64,000 bases of DNA from CAYNEO01 sp964396245 (GTDB taxonomy: Bacteria > Zixibacteria > MSB-5A5 > GN15 > FEB-12). The position numbers were made by a program, and so were the translations under genes. Position 1 is the first letter of the stretch. Each line of letters starts with the position of its first letter. The notes under the pieces were generated by a model that saw only the letters and a program-made list of their open reading frames with translations, was not told the origin of the DNA and made no database searches. Location: assembly GCA_964396245.1 (NCBI GenBank), contig CAYNEO010000010.1, positions 1 to 64,000 of the forward strand. Reading direction: 5' to 3'. Shown piece by piece: positions 8,715 through 17,575 of the stretch.

Positions 8715-9347
8715 TCATTGTCCATCGCCAACAACCAGTCCCATATCAGAAAGAGCATCCCGCGTTGATTCCGGACTCGTATGATAGATGCCGTGTATTC
8801 CCATACCACGGGCAACTTCCACGAACATCGGACGATCATCGATATAAATCGATTCTTCCGGCACGGCCTGCGATATATCCAGGGCCATGCGGAACATATC
8901 CTCGTCCGGCTTGCGAAAGTGCACAAAGCACGAAGAAATAAATGCTTCAATGAATTCACCGAGCTTGAACTCACGAATCCGGTGTTCGGTGAGCTCGCGC
9001 CCCTCGTTGCTGATTGCCACGTTTCGCAGACTGTGCTGTTCGGAAACCTTGCGTATCAGGCTGATCATCTCAGGAATCGGCTTCGACTGGTCATACATAA
9101 ATTTCTTAAAATCATCCTTTGAGAAATCTCGCTCCTCGAAAAAGACCACGCGATTGAGATACTCGTCGAGCGTCAACTTACCTTCTTCGTACGTATCGAA
9201 GGTCAGGTGATGGCGCTCGTCGACCTCATCATAATCGAGATTGAATTTGTCGACGGCGCGTCGGCGGGCATGCCGGTCCCACCCGTTGGTGAGCAGAACG
9301 CCGCCGATATCGAGAAACAGAGTCGTTACTTTGTTTTTATTAGTCAC
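8715..9347 (-). CDS. HAD-superfamily hydrolase (probable sugar-phosphate phosphatase)
   Basis: This is a 210-residue HAD subfamily IA phosphatase-like protein. Motif I reads FLDIGGVLL: the nucleophilic Asp is present, but the usual second Asp two residues later is Gly, as in the YihX-like branch. Motif II is ISNEG, motif III Lys is in FRKPDEDMF, and motif IV is YIDDR. The helical cap lies between motifs I and II. The start is GTG with GAGG upstream. Its position between gnd and an MFS gene suggests a sugar phosphate as substrate, but this is inference. It could also be a housekeeping phosphatase unrelated to the pathway. Confidence 0.85.
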   Translation of the reverse strand: MTNKNKVTTLFLDIGGVLLTNGWDRHARRRAVDKFNLDYDEVDERHHLTFDTYEEGKLTLDEYLNRVVFFEERDFSKDDFKKFMYDQSKPIPEMISLIRKVSEQHSLRNVAISNEGRELTEHRIREFKLGEFIEAFISSCFVHFRKPDEDMFRMALDISQAVPEESIYIDDRPMFVEVARGMGIHGIYHTSPESTRDALSDMGLVVGDGQ

Positions 9348-9382
9348 TTTTCAAAACCTCAGCGATATATGGTTATTGATTC

Positions 9383-10690
9383 TCATGTCTCTATATCATT
9401 TTTGAAGATGACCGCATCGCCGCGGACAGTTTCCGGCATATGACGAAAGACGAACCAGGCGCCGATCAGACACATCAGTCCGGATACCAGGAACGGCAGG
9501 TCGAAGAAGACAACCGACAGTAATCCGGACATCAGGGGGCCGGTGGCAATACCGAGACCAAATCCCATGGTGACTATACTCATCTGGCGTCCGGCGCCTT
9601 CTTTGGTTGACAGGTCGCCGGCGATGGCAAAAGCCGGTGCGGCGATGGCCGCCGCCGCAATGCCCTGTCCGCCGCGAAGCAGGATGAACTCCAGGTCGGT
9701 CGCCGAACGTCCCAGGAATGCCGTCGCGGGAACCATCAGCAGAAGTCCGGCGAGGATGAGTGGCTTGCGCCCGATGCGGTCCGAAAGACGTCCCAGCGGA
9801 ACCTGGAAGAGCAAACGACCGAACATCATGGTGCTGAATGCGAACGCAAAACCGAACGCATTCAACCCCAGTTTGGAGTTGAATTCATTCTCCAGCGACG
9901 TTATGAGCGCAAACGCGTTAGCCATCAAAAAGGTGGAGAGGGCGGCGGTGAGGATGCCGGGGGTGAGAAGCGATCTGTCAATTATTCGGAAACGGCTCTT
10001 GCGCGAGGGGTCTTGTTCCACCGGAAGATCTTTCACCCACAGATGAATAAGGGTGATTGCCAACAGCAGGAATCCGGCGCCGACAATGAAGACGACGTCG
10101 AAACCGAAATGTACTTGAAGAAAACCGCCGAGCAACGGGCCGATGGAGAATCCGAGCATCCGGAGAGTCGTATAGAATCCCATCGAGCCGCCCCTGGTAG
10201 ACTGTTCGGTGAAACCCGCCATGAGCGCCATAGCGGCGGGTACCGTGATGCCGATACCGATTCCCTGTATTATACGCAGAACAAGGAGGTCCACGTACCG
10301 GGCGGCGATAATATAACCCGCAGTGGCCAGGCACATTAGCCCGAGCCCGATCTGTATCAGGAGCTTTCGGCGGCCAATACGATCGCTGAGAGCTCCCATC
10401 AGCGGCTGCACGCCGAAATTTATAAAGCCGTAAACGGAAATCAGTATGCCTATGAGCACCGGCGTCTTAAAACTGAGCCAGTGCGAAGGCAGTTTTGCCA
10501 CGTAAAGCGGGATAACGATTATCAGGATGCTGTTGCCCAGGGCATCCGACATCCGCGCTATCGACAACGCCACGACACTTCGACTCAAGCCGAGTGATGT
10601 CCATGAAAACCGCGTACTACCGTTAGTGTTGCCCTTCTGACTGGTGTCGGTCTTTCCGGTATGTTGGTTTGTCTCTTTCACGTCACTCAA
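9383..10690 (-). CDS. MFS transporter, 12-TM drug:H+ antiporter type
   Basis: This 435-residue major facilitator protein has about 12 hydrophobic segments. The conserved cytoplasmic loop motif occurs in both halves (GALSDRIGRRKLL and GRLSDRIGRKPLI), as expected for the DHA1-like group. The substrate is unknown; location in the pentose phosphate cluster suggests sugar or metabolite efflux, but drug efflux is equally possible. The first ~45 residues are hydrophilic and precede the first membrane segment. The likely start is TTG at 10690, overlapping the tal-pgi stop (TTGA); the Shine-Dalgarno match is weak, so translational coupling is likely. Confidence 0.85.
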   Translation of the reverse strand: MSDVKETNQHTGKTDTSQKGNTNGSTRFSWTSLGLSRSVVALSIARMSDALGNSILIIVIPLYVAKLPSHWLSFKTPVLIGILISVYGFINFGVQPLMGALSDRIGRRKLLIQIGLGLMCLATAGYIIAARYVDLLVLRIIQGIGIGITVPAAMALMAGFTEQSTRGGSMGFYTTLRMLGFSIGPLLGGFLQVHFGFDVVFIVGAGFLLLAITLIHLWVKDLPVEQDPSRKSRFRIIDRSLLTPGILTAALSTFLMANAFALITSLENEFNSKLGLNAFGFAFAFSTMMFGRLLFQVPLGRLSDRIGRKPLILAGLLLMVPATAFLGRSATDLEFILLRGGQGIAAAAIAAPAFAIAGDLSTKEGAGRQMSIVTMGFGLGIATGPLMSGLLSVVFFDLPFLVSGLMCLIGAWFVFRHMPETVRGDAVIFKNDIET

Positions 10691-13524
10691 TGCGCATTAA
10701 CAGGCGCCGCCTCCAGAGTCTGCAGCAGCGCATTCAAACCCTGCTGGACATCATCTCCAAGATCAATGCGAATGACACGCCGCTCGTGTTTGCGAAGCGC
10801 CTCGAGGTCCCCTTGCGCCTGGGCGTGCTTCAATACACTGAACGAATATCTTTTATCGGGGACGTCGACATCATTTACGTCCCTGGCCGTAAACTGCATG
10901 AACAAGCCGGTGTTCGGACCGCCCTTGTGATATTGACCGGTCGAATGGAGAAAACGCGGCCCGTAGCCTGCCGTCGTGGCGAGCATGAGCTGGTGGCGCA
11001 AGCGCAACCTCACGTCTTTGAGGAGGCTGTCAGTCTGTTCACTCTCAGTGACGTATGCCTGAAGTGACACGTAATCTCCCGGTTTGGCTTGCGAGAAGAA
11101 CTCCGAAAGAAGACCACCGATATCTTTTGCCTTCGTGGCTGCATATGCTTGCAAAGGTCCATCGTTCAAGGCTGGCTCTCCTTCCTTGAGCGAGCCATTC
11201 TCTTCAACCTGCTTGAGCAGCCGATTCGTATTGTCTTTGCTTTCCTGGACATTCGGCTGGTTGAAGGCGTTGATTTCGAGTACAGCGCCCGCGGTAGCCG
11301 TGGCAAGTTCCCATCGCATCATTTCCTGAGCGAGATCGAGCTTGTCGGTCATCTCGATCGTGATAACGGGGTGACCGGCATCAGCCAGTGCCTTGAGGGC
11401 CCTGTCGGTTTCTTCGTCCTGCTCGTGCGCCAGTTTCATGCGCGCGAACACACGGTCGCTGCCATACTCCGACGGCTCGCCGAGCGGCTCGCCGGCGACC
11501 GGCAGAATCCCGGTCCCGCTCTTTCCGGTGCTTTCGGCGAGCAGTTGTTCCAGCCACATGCCAAACGTGGAAAGAGAATCCGGGACGACAAAAGTGAGTT
11601 TGTCGCGCCCCTGCCGTGCCAATTCACCAATCGTGGCGCCGAGGAACAGCCCGGGATTGGCCTCGACCTCGATGGATGATGCGCTTATCTCCGCCATCTT
11701 GACCGCCCGCTCGAGAAATTCACCGATATCCAGTCCCATGAGCGCGGCAGGCAGCATGCCGAAGTATGAAAGGGCCGAGTACCGCCCGCCGATATCCTTG
11801 AAGTTCAGGAAGACTTTGCGGAAACGCCGTTCTTGGGCAAGATCCACCAGCGGCGTTCCCGGGTCGGTAATCGCCACAAAATTCTCGCCGGGATTGTCCG
11901 GCTTGACCTCTTTTACTCGAGCGTAAAAGTAGTCGAGAAATGTCAGGGGTTCGGCGGTCGTGCCCGATTTGCTGGCAACGATAAAGAGCGTTTTTGCGAC
12001 CGAGACCTTTTTCTCAATGTCCAGTATTGTCTGCGGGTCGGTCGTGTCCAGTACCAGTACCGGCAGCCCGTTATCGCCCACGGGGAAGGATCGCTGGAAC
12101 GCCAGCGGCGCGAGACTGCTGCCGCCCATGCCCATGTGGACAACGTGTTCGTAACCGGCGGCCTTCATTTCGGAGGCAAACTGTTCCAGCTCGGGAACGC
12201 ATTCAACCATCTTCTCCGCGACATGCAGCCACCCGAGCCCGTTCACCACTGAATCCTGCTGTTTGGGGTCGGTGGTCCACGGTGAAGGATCCTTGCGCCA
12301 GAGTTTCTCGCCGAACTTGTCGGCATCGAGTGAACCCGCCCGTTCCTCGATCGCCCGCTTGTATTTTCCGAGCTGCCACTTTTCCTTGTCGAGTGTTTCC
12401 TTCTCGGTTTCCTTCCGTTTCTCCTTCAAAGTGTCCATCAACTGATCGTAGGGCTTGTTGAATTTCTCGATTCCCTCGTCTTCCAGTTGTTGCGTAGCCT
12501 TCTTCAGGTCAATGCCGAGTTTCTTGAGATCGTCGAGAACCTTGTGGGCTTTGTCGATATCGTCCTCGAGCCGGAATGCGGGATTGCCGTGGTCGCGGTA
12601 CGCATTGAGTGTTTCCGGCGGTACCGTGTTGATCGTTTCAGGTCCGATGAGCGCCTCGACATATTTCACGTCACTATAGGACGGGTTCTTGGTGCTGGTG
12701 CTTGCCCAGAGAACACGTTGCGTGCGTGCGCCTTTGTCCATCAGCTTCCGGAACCTGTCACCGCCAAAAATCTCCTTGTACATCTGGTAAGCAACCTTGG
12801 CGCTGGCGATTGCCACTTCACCGTGGCAGGTTCTGGCAATTTCCGCTTTGCTGTCGTCTTTTTCCATGATCTTTTCGAGCTGAGGATCGAGCAGAACATC
12901 GATTCGGCTGAGAAAGAAACTGGCGACCGAACGTACCGAGTCTATTGATTCGCCGGCTTTCAGCCGATCTTCCAGTCCACCAATGTATGCTTCCGTAACC
13001 TCGCGGTAGCGCTCCAGGCCGAAAAGAAGCGTCACGTTGACATTAATTCCCTCGCTGATCAACTGACGGATACACTTCAGGCCCTCTTTGGTCGCCGGGA
13101 CCTTGATGAAGACATTTGGCCGATCCAGTTTGGACCACAGGCGGCGAGCCTCCTTGATCGTGCCGTCGACATTTCGGGCCAGGTGAGGGGAGACCTCCAG
13201 ACTGACAAAACCGTCGTTCTTGTCCTGGCTGTCGTACACGCTGCGGAATTCGTCGGCTGCCTGCCGGACGTCATCCACAGTCAGAATTTCGTATATTTCG
13301 GTTTCCGTTTTGCCCTCCTGGGCGAGCGACCTGACCGCCGAGGAATAGTCGTTACTCCCATCGATCGCTTTGTAAAAAATCGCGGGATTCGAAGTCATGC
13401 CGCGAAGGCCGTCGTCCTTGATCAGCTTCTCGAGCTCACCGGAGACCAGCATTCCCCGGCGCAAGTAATCGAGCCACATACTTTGGCCGAACTCCGGTAT
13501 TTTCAGTAATGGATTCGTGCTCAT
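10687..13524 (-). CDS. tal-pgi: Bifunctional transaldolase / glucose-6-phosphate isomerase
   Basis: This 945-residue fusion joins two enzymes linking the pentose phosphate pathway and glycolysis. Residues ~1-370 are transaldolase (GMTSNPAIFYKAI near the N-terminus; NVFIKVPATKEGL with the Schiff-base Lys). Residues ~400-945 are phosphoglucose isomerase (HMGMGGSSLAPLAF; VASKSGTTAEPLTF, the phosphate-binding loop), with a Lys/Glu-rich linker between them. The start is ATG at 13524 with AAAGGAG about 8 bases upstream; the frame is open further upstream but has no ribosome site. The stop overlaps the MFS start. Tal-Pgi fusions are known in several bacterial groups. Confidence 0.95.
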   Translation of the reverse strand: MSTNPLLKIPEFGQSMWLDYLRRGMLVSGELEKLIKDDGLRGMTSNPAIFYKAIDGSNDYSSAVRSLAQEGKTETEIYEILTVDDVRQAADEFRSVYDSQDKNDGFVSLEVSPHLARNVDGTIKEARRLWSKLDRPNVFIKVPATKEGLKCIRQLISEGINVNVTLLFGLERYREVTEAYIGGLEDRLKAGESIDSVRSVASFFLSRIDVLLDPQLEKIMEKDDSKAEIARTCHGEVAIASAKVAYQMYKEIFGGDRFRKLMDKGARTQRVLWASTSTKNPSYSDVKYVEALIGPETINTVPPETLNAYRDHGNPAFRLEDDIDKAHKVLDDLKKLGIDLKKATQQLEDEGIEKFNKPYDQLMDTLKEKRKETEKETLDKEKWQLGKYKRAIEERAGSLDADKFGEKLWRKDPSPWTTDPKQQDSVVNGLGWLHVAEKMVECVPELEQFASEMKAAGYEHVVHMGMGGSSLAPLAFQRSFPVGDNGLPVLVLDTTDPQTILDIEKKVSVAKTLFIVASKSGTTAEPLTFLDYFYARVKEVKPDNPGENFVAITDPGTPLVDLAQERRFRKVFLNFKDIGGRYSALSYFGMLPAALMGLDIGEFLERAVKMAEISASSIEVEANPGLFLGATIGELARQGRDKLTFVVPDSLSTFGMWLEQLLAESTGKSGTGILPVAGEPLGEPSEYGSDRVFARMKLAHEQDEETDRALKALADAGHPVITIEMTDKLDLAQEMMRWELATATAGAVLEINAFNQPNVQESKDNTNRLLKQVEENGSLKEGEPALNDGPLQAYAATKAKDIGGLLSEFFSQAKPGDYVSLQAYVTESEQTDSLLKDVRLRLRHQLMLATTAGYGPRFLHSTGQYHKGGPNTGLFMQFTARDVNDVDVPDKRYSFSVLKHAQAQGDLEALRKHERRVIRIDLGDDVQQGLNALLQTLEAAPVNAH

Positions 13525-13573
13525 ATCTATCGCTCCTTTGCTAGTCTTGTTCTCACTGTCAGCGACGCCGTCA

Positions 13574-13927
13574 TCACCGGTGATCCGGTTTCTCGAGATA
13601 CTCGCGCAGCGCTTCGGCATTATTGTGCTCGGTGTCTCTGGCTGCGTACACGAGTGTGACTGTCCCGTCTTTTGCTCTCTCTTTCAGTCGCGCAATTTCA
13701 TCTTTATGTTCCTTCAGTTCACTGAAGTACTTCCTCTTGAACTCGCTCCAATGTTCGGGATCGTGTTTGTACTGTTTCCGCAACTCATGGCTCGGGGCAA
13801 TCTCCTTGAGCCAATCTTCAATCTTCAGATCTTCCTTCTTTATGCCTCGCGGCCACAGTCGATCGACCAGGAAACGGGCGCCGTCTTTCTTCTCCGGCGG
13901 GTCATAGGCTCGTTTGGTGAGTATCAT
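13574..13927 (-). CDS. DUF488 family protein
   Basis: This is a 117-residue protein of the DUF488 family, recognised by YDPPEKKDGARFLVDRLWPRG near the N-terminus and the late TLVYAARDTEHNNA segment. The biochemical function is not established. It lies between rpiB and tal-pgi with 50-60 base gaps and is very probably co-transcribed with them. Many charged residues and no signal peptide indicate a cytoplasmic protein. Confidence 0.85.
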   Translation of the reverse strand: MILTKRAYDPPEKKDGARFLVDRLWPRGIKKEDLKIEDWLKEIAPSHELRKQYKHDPEHWSEFKRKYFSELKEHKDEIARLKERAKDGTVTLVYAARDTEHNNAEALREYLEKPDHR

Positions 13928-13987
13928 TTTCCCTGTCTCCCGACTCCGGCAGTCTCATAAAATGTCACCGGTACACCAGACAATCCA

Positions 13988-14437
13988 CTACTTTCCATCT
14001 TCCAGCTTCCTTACTTTAGTCAGCCGTCGTTCAAATCTTTCGCCGCCGCTGTATCGAGCCTTCAGGAACGTGTCGATCAATTCGTATGCCATGGCGTAAC
14101 CGGTAACCCGACCGCCGAGGCAAATGACATTCATGTTGTCGTCTTCGACCCCCTGGTGCGCGGAGAAATGATCGTGTATCAGGGCTGCCCTCACCCCGGG
14201 TACCTTGTTCGCTGCGATAGCAGCGCCCACGCCGCTTCCGCAGACGGCAATACCACGTTCGATGTCGCCGGACGCCACAGCTCGAGCCATCGGTACGACA
14301 AAGTCAGGGTAATCATCACCGTTATTCAGCGCGTCGGCGCCGTAATCGACGATCGTGTGACCGGCGGATTGCAGAAGAGGGACTATGATTCCTTTCAATT
14401 CAAATCCACCGTGATCTGCGGCGATCCCGAGTTTCAT
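13988..14437 (-). CDS. rpiB: Ribose-5-phosphate isomerase B
   Basis: This enzyme interconverts ribose-5-phosphate and ribulose-5-phosphate. The 149-residue protein has the RpiB/LacAB signatures: IAADHGGFELK at the N-terminus, DYPDF, the catalytic Cys in GIAVCGSGVG, the oxyanion-loop region, and NVICLGGRV. The ATG overlaps the tkt stop by four bases (ATGA), so translation is coupled to transketolase. Confidence 0.95.
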   Translation of the reverse strand: MKLGIAADHGGFELKGIIVPLLQSAGHTIVDYGADALNNGDDYPDFVVPMARAVASGDIERGIAVCGSGVGAAIAANKVPGVRAALIHDHFSAHQGVEDDNMNVICLGGRVTGYAMAYELIDTFLKARYSGGERFERRLTKVRKLEDGK

Positions 14438-16509
14438 TGTTGGACCCTCTCTATGTTCTTGACCAGCGAGCGAGCGTGCTCGCAGACATTGTCAACACTA
14501 AACCCATATTCTTTCATAACGCGGTCTCCGGGCGCCGATGCTCCGAAACGCTCAACGCCGATCACATCACCGTGATCCCCGACATATCGGCGCCAGCCGA
14601 GCGGGCTTGCCGCCTCAACTGCCAGGCGGGGGAGAACCTCCGGCGGCAGGACCGCATCGCGATACTGCTGCGATTGTTGTTCAAACAGCTCCCAACTCGG
14701 CATCGAGACCACCCGTGCATGTATCCCTTCTTTCTCGAGAACCTCGCGCGCCTCGACAACGAGACTGACCTCCGAACCGGTCGCGATCAGGATGATGTCA
14801 GGTTTGCCGTTCGGCGTATCCGCCAGCACGTAGGCACCCTTCAAGGTGCCGTCGGCGCCCGCTAATTTCGTTCGATCGAGAACAGGCAACTTCTGCCTGG
14901 TGAATATTAAGGCGACCGGAGTCGTCTTGGAATGCACAGCTATTCTCCATGCATATGCTGTCTCATTAGCATCACAGGGCCGTATGACCATGAAATTGGG
15001 TATTGCGCGCATGCTGGGTATCTGCTCGACCGATTGGTGCGTTGGACCGTCTTCGCCAAGTCCAATGCTGTCGTGCGTAAAGATATATTTGGTGCCGAGC
15101 TCCATGAGCGCTGCGAGCCGCAGTGTCGGCCGCATATAATCGGAGAAAATAAGAAACGTCGCAGCGTAGGGCATCAGGCCGCCATGCGCGGCAATTCCAT
15201 TGATAATGCCGCCCATTGCGTGCTCTCGCACACCAAAATGCACATTGCGTCCCTTGTAGCTCCAGCCGCCGCCGGCCGAACCCTGGGTATCGCCGGATTC
15301 GAACTCCGGGTTCTGAAAATCTCCCAGATCCTTCATCACTGAATGTGTTGAAGGGTCAAGATCTGCAGAACCGCCGAAAAGCCCGGGCAGCTTAGGGGCG
15401 ATTGCGTTGATCACTTTCTGCGAGGCAACACGGGTGGCCATCTTGCCGTCATCGGGCGTGAACGTGGGAATATCCGTATCCCAGCCCGGCGCCAACTCTC
15501 CCGCAATTAACTGCTTGAGTTCCTTGGCTTCGGTCGGGTACTTCTTTTCGTATTCGGAGAACTTCTTGTTCCATTCATCTTCATGCAGGCGTCCTTTTTC
15601 GACAGCTTCGCGGAAATGTTCCAGCGCCTCATCGGGAACATAGAACGTCTTGTCGTCCGGCCAGTTGAGATTTTTCTTGGTCGCCTTGACCTCGTCCTCG
15701 CCCAGCGGGCTGCCGTGGGCTTCGTAGCTGTCCTGCTTGTTTGGAGACCCGTAGCCCAGGTGGGTACGAACGATGAGCAGAGACGGCTTCGAGGTTTCTT
15801 TCCGGGCAGCGGTCACGGCTTTTTCGATGGCATCAAGGTCGTTGCCGTCGTCGACCTTCTGAACGTGCCAGCCGTATGCCTCAAAACGTGCCGCGTTGTC
15901 CTCGGTGAACGTGGCATTGATCCCGGCCGACAGCGACACATGATTTGCATCGTAAAAATAGATCAGCTTCCCGAGTTTCAGATGTCCGGCAAGCGATGCC
16001 GCTTCGGACGCGATGCCTTCCATCATGTCACCATCGGACACCAGTGAATACGTATAGTGATCGATTATATCGAAATCGGGGCGGTTGTAGGCGGCAGATA
16101 GATATCTCTCGGCGATCGCCATACCGACGCCGTTGGCGAATCCCTGACCGAGAGGTCCGGTCGTCACCTCAACGCCGGGCGTGTGAAGCCGCTCCGGATG
16201 TCCCGGTGTGCGGCTGTCCCACTGACGAAATTCCTTGAGGTCCTCGAGCGACAGGTCATAGCCGGTGAGGTACAGGAGGCTGTACAACAGCGCCGAACCG
16301 TGACCGGCCGAAAGAATGAATCGGTCGCGATCGAACCAGTCAGGGTGTTGCGGGGAATATTTGAGGAATCGTGTCCAGAGTACGTAAGCCATCGGCGCCG
16401 CGTCCAGCGGAAGTCCCGGATGACCCGAGTTCGCCTTTTGGACAGCGTCGACCGAGAGAAAACGAATCGAGTTGACGCAGAGTTGATCGATATCTGCAGT
16501 CTGTGTCAC
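14434..16509 (-). CDS. tkt: Transketolase
   Basis: This thiamine-diphosphate enzyme transfers two-carbon units between pentose and hexose/triose phosphates. The 691-residue protein has the early NSGHPGLPLDAAPMAYVLW block, the ThDP/Mg site GDGDMMEGIASEAASLAG, and the pyrimidine-domain block HDSIGLGEDGPTHQ. The GTG at 16509 is chosen because AAGGAAGGTGT precedes it and the protein then begins at the usual family N-terminus. The frame is open 63 codons further upstream without a ribosome site. It is the first gene of the minus-strand pentose phosphate cluster; no clear promoter was found in front of it. Confidence 0.95.
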   Translation of the reverse strand: MTQTADIDQLCVNSIRFLSVDAVQKANSGHPGLPLDAAPMAYVLWTRFLKYSPQHPDWFDRDRFILSAGHGSALLYSLLYLTGYDLSLEDLKEFRQWDSRTPGHPERLHTPGVEVTTGPLGQGFANGVGMAIAERYLSAAYNRPDFDIIDHYTYSLVSDGDMMEGIASEAASLAGHLKLGKLIYFYDANHVSLSAGINATFTEDNAARFEAYGWHVQKVDDGNDLDAIEKAVTAARKETSKPSLLIVRTHLGYGSPNKQDSYEAHGSPLGEDEVKATKKNLNWPDDKTFYVPDEALEHFREAVEKGRLHEDEWNKKFSEYEKKYPTEAKELKQLIAGELAPGWDTDIPTFTPDDGKMATRVASQKVINAIAPKLPGLFGGSADLDPSTHSVMKDLGDFQNPEFESGDTQGSAGGGWSYKGRNVHFGVREHAMGGIINGIAAHGGLMPYAATFLIFSDYMRPTLRLAALMELGTKYIFTHDSIGLGEDGPTHQSVEQIPSMRAIPNFMVIRPCDANETAYAWRIAVHSKTTPVALIFTRQKLPVLDRTKLAGADGTLKGAYVLADTPNGKPDIILIATGSEVSLVVEAREVLEKEGIHARVVSMPSWELFEQQSQQYRDAVLPPEVLPRLAVEAASPLGWRRYVGDHGDVIGVERFGASAPGDRVMKEYGFSVDNVCEHARSLVKNIERVQQ

Positions 16510-17357
16510 GGTACACCTTCCTTTCGTGTATTTGACTCTTTCAGGGCACGGAGCATGTTGACTGTTCTGGAGATTCTCCGTCGGTGAGCGAATGCCGGCT
16601 GCGGTCGGTGGAAGATCCGGGGTGACCGACGACAGCAGCCGATAATGATAATCAGCCGAAATTGCCCGGTTGCCCGAATAGCTCTGTGTTACTGGCACCT
16701 ATCGATGAGAGCCGTCTTACGAAATTCCCCTGAACCTGGAGACGGCACTGCCCGGACAAAAGCCAGGCGATTATCCGGCGTGGTGCAGATTCGCAATCAC
16801 AGCTAAAGTGCGGGATTTGCCGTACCGAGTTTGTCAGTCGTCTATACTGCATGACAGCTCATCATCTTATTTCATCCGTCGGGCCTGCGTGAACGATGAA
16901 AGCTGTCGCAACACAGTGGCATTGATGAGTCCGATCAATTTACAGGACCCGTAACACTTGTATAACGCGACAGATGAGGGATAGTGCCCCGATGCACGAC
17001 AGAAATACGTGCATGCCCCGATGCCACTAAGTTCTTAGCCCGTAGTAAGGTCGCACACCGGAAAAATGCTGATCCGACATTAAGACACGGGCATACAAGT
17101 TCGTCCCGACATTAGACTCACATCCGGTTTCCTGCCCCCCGTCGTAAACAGGGGCGGGCGGACTGCACTCGCTGACCCCGATGCTCCGATAACGGCGGGA
17201 TCCGAATATGTCCGCTTTTCCGACCAATCAGATTAACCCGAGCCTCATGAAACGAACGGAGAGCCCCTGATCCGGTAACATTAAGCTCTATTACCACAAT
17301 ATGTTAGGGTCCGATCTGGGAGGTTTGGAGTACGGGCGGTTTTTTTGATGTAATTCC
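16510..17357. other. Long intergenic region between tkt and the gdhA promoter, with short repeats
   Basis: About 850 bases separate the tkt start from the gdhA promoter. Short ORFs here are weak and lack ribosome sites. The region has short direct repeats (TGCCCCGATGC twice, CCCCGATGC once more at 17176; CCGACATTA at 17074 and 17106) and a hairpin at 16992-17014. A T-run (CGGTTTTTTTG) ends at 17347. The tkt promoter is expected here on the minus strand but no convincing match was found. No RNA family was recognised. Confidence 0.5.
16985..17024 (+). repeat. Direct repeat flanking a 7-bp hairpin
   Basis: TGCCCCGATGC occurs at 16985-16995 and 17014-17024. Between and overlapping the copies, ATGCACG (16992-16998) and CGTGCAT (17008-17014) form a perfect 7-bp inverted repeat with a 9-base loop. 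A third partial copy (CCCCGATGC) lies at 17176-17184. It could be a regulator binding array or part of an unrecognised RNA. Confidence 0.45.
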
Positions 17358-17358
17358 C

Positions 17359-17387
17359 TTGACAAAAAGTGTTCGTCCCTTTATGCT
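17359..17387 (+). promoter_or_regulatory. Near-consensus sigma-70 promoter upstream of gdhA
   Basis: TTGACA at 17359-17364 and TATGCT at 17382-17387 are separated by exactly 17 bases. This is the best promoter match in the window. The expected transcription start is near 17394, giving a leader of about 180 bases before the gdhA start, with an intrinsic terminator inside that leader. Confidence 0.8.
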
Positions 17388-17393
17388 TGCTTG

Positions 17394-17496
17394 TGAAAAA
17401 AGTAACGAAGTGACAGGAACGTTCCGATGAAGGCTGCTACTCGAAGTTGTCGACTTCTCCACCCGGGAACAGGCAGGAAAGGTAGCAGGTTTTTTT
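17394..17496 (+). ncRNA. Structured short RNA or transcription-attenuating leader of gdhA
   Basis: Between a near-consensus promoter and a terminator lies a ~100-base transcript with interlocking complementarity. GTTCC at 17421-17425 can pair with GGAAC at 17466-17470, while CTGCTAC at 17434-17440 pairs with GTAGCAG at 17482-17488. The two helices cross, so either a pseudoknot or mutually exclusive states are possible. An inner hairpin GAAGT/ACTTC lies at 17443-17457. The RNA is either an independent small RNA or a riboswitch-like leader controlling gdhA by termination. It does not match any riboswitch consensus I know (glycine, glutamine, ZTP, preQ1, SAM were considered). Confidence 0.55.
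17434..17496 (+). terminator. Intrinsic terminator in the gdhA leader
   Basis: CTGCTAC (17434-17440) pairs with GTAGCAG (17482-17488), enclosing an inner hairpin, and is followed within one base by seven T residues (17490-17496). It ends 79 bases before the gdhA start, in the right place for attenuation. Confidence 0.65.
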
Positions 17497-17575
17497 ATCA
17501 GTGGTTCTTGGAATGCGGTTTTAATATGTGTGGTACTTCTGATCTGTTTAGCTCACAATGCGAAAGGGCAAAGAG

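Noticed and set aside
17027..17227. A 66-codon minus-strand ORF in the long intergenic region
   Set aside because: There is no ribosome site or recognised motif, and it overlaps the direct repeats; coding is unlikely.
17394..17496. SRP RNA, 6S RNA, glycine, glutamine, ZTP or SAM riboswitch
   Set aside because: The conserved core sequences of these RNAs, as I know them, are absent; only the general layout (promoter, structure, terminator) is supported.
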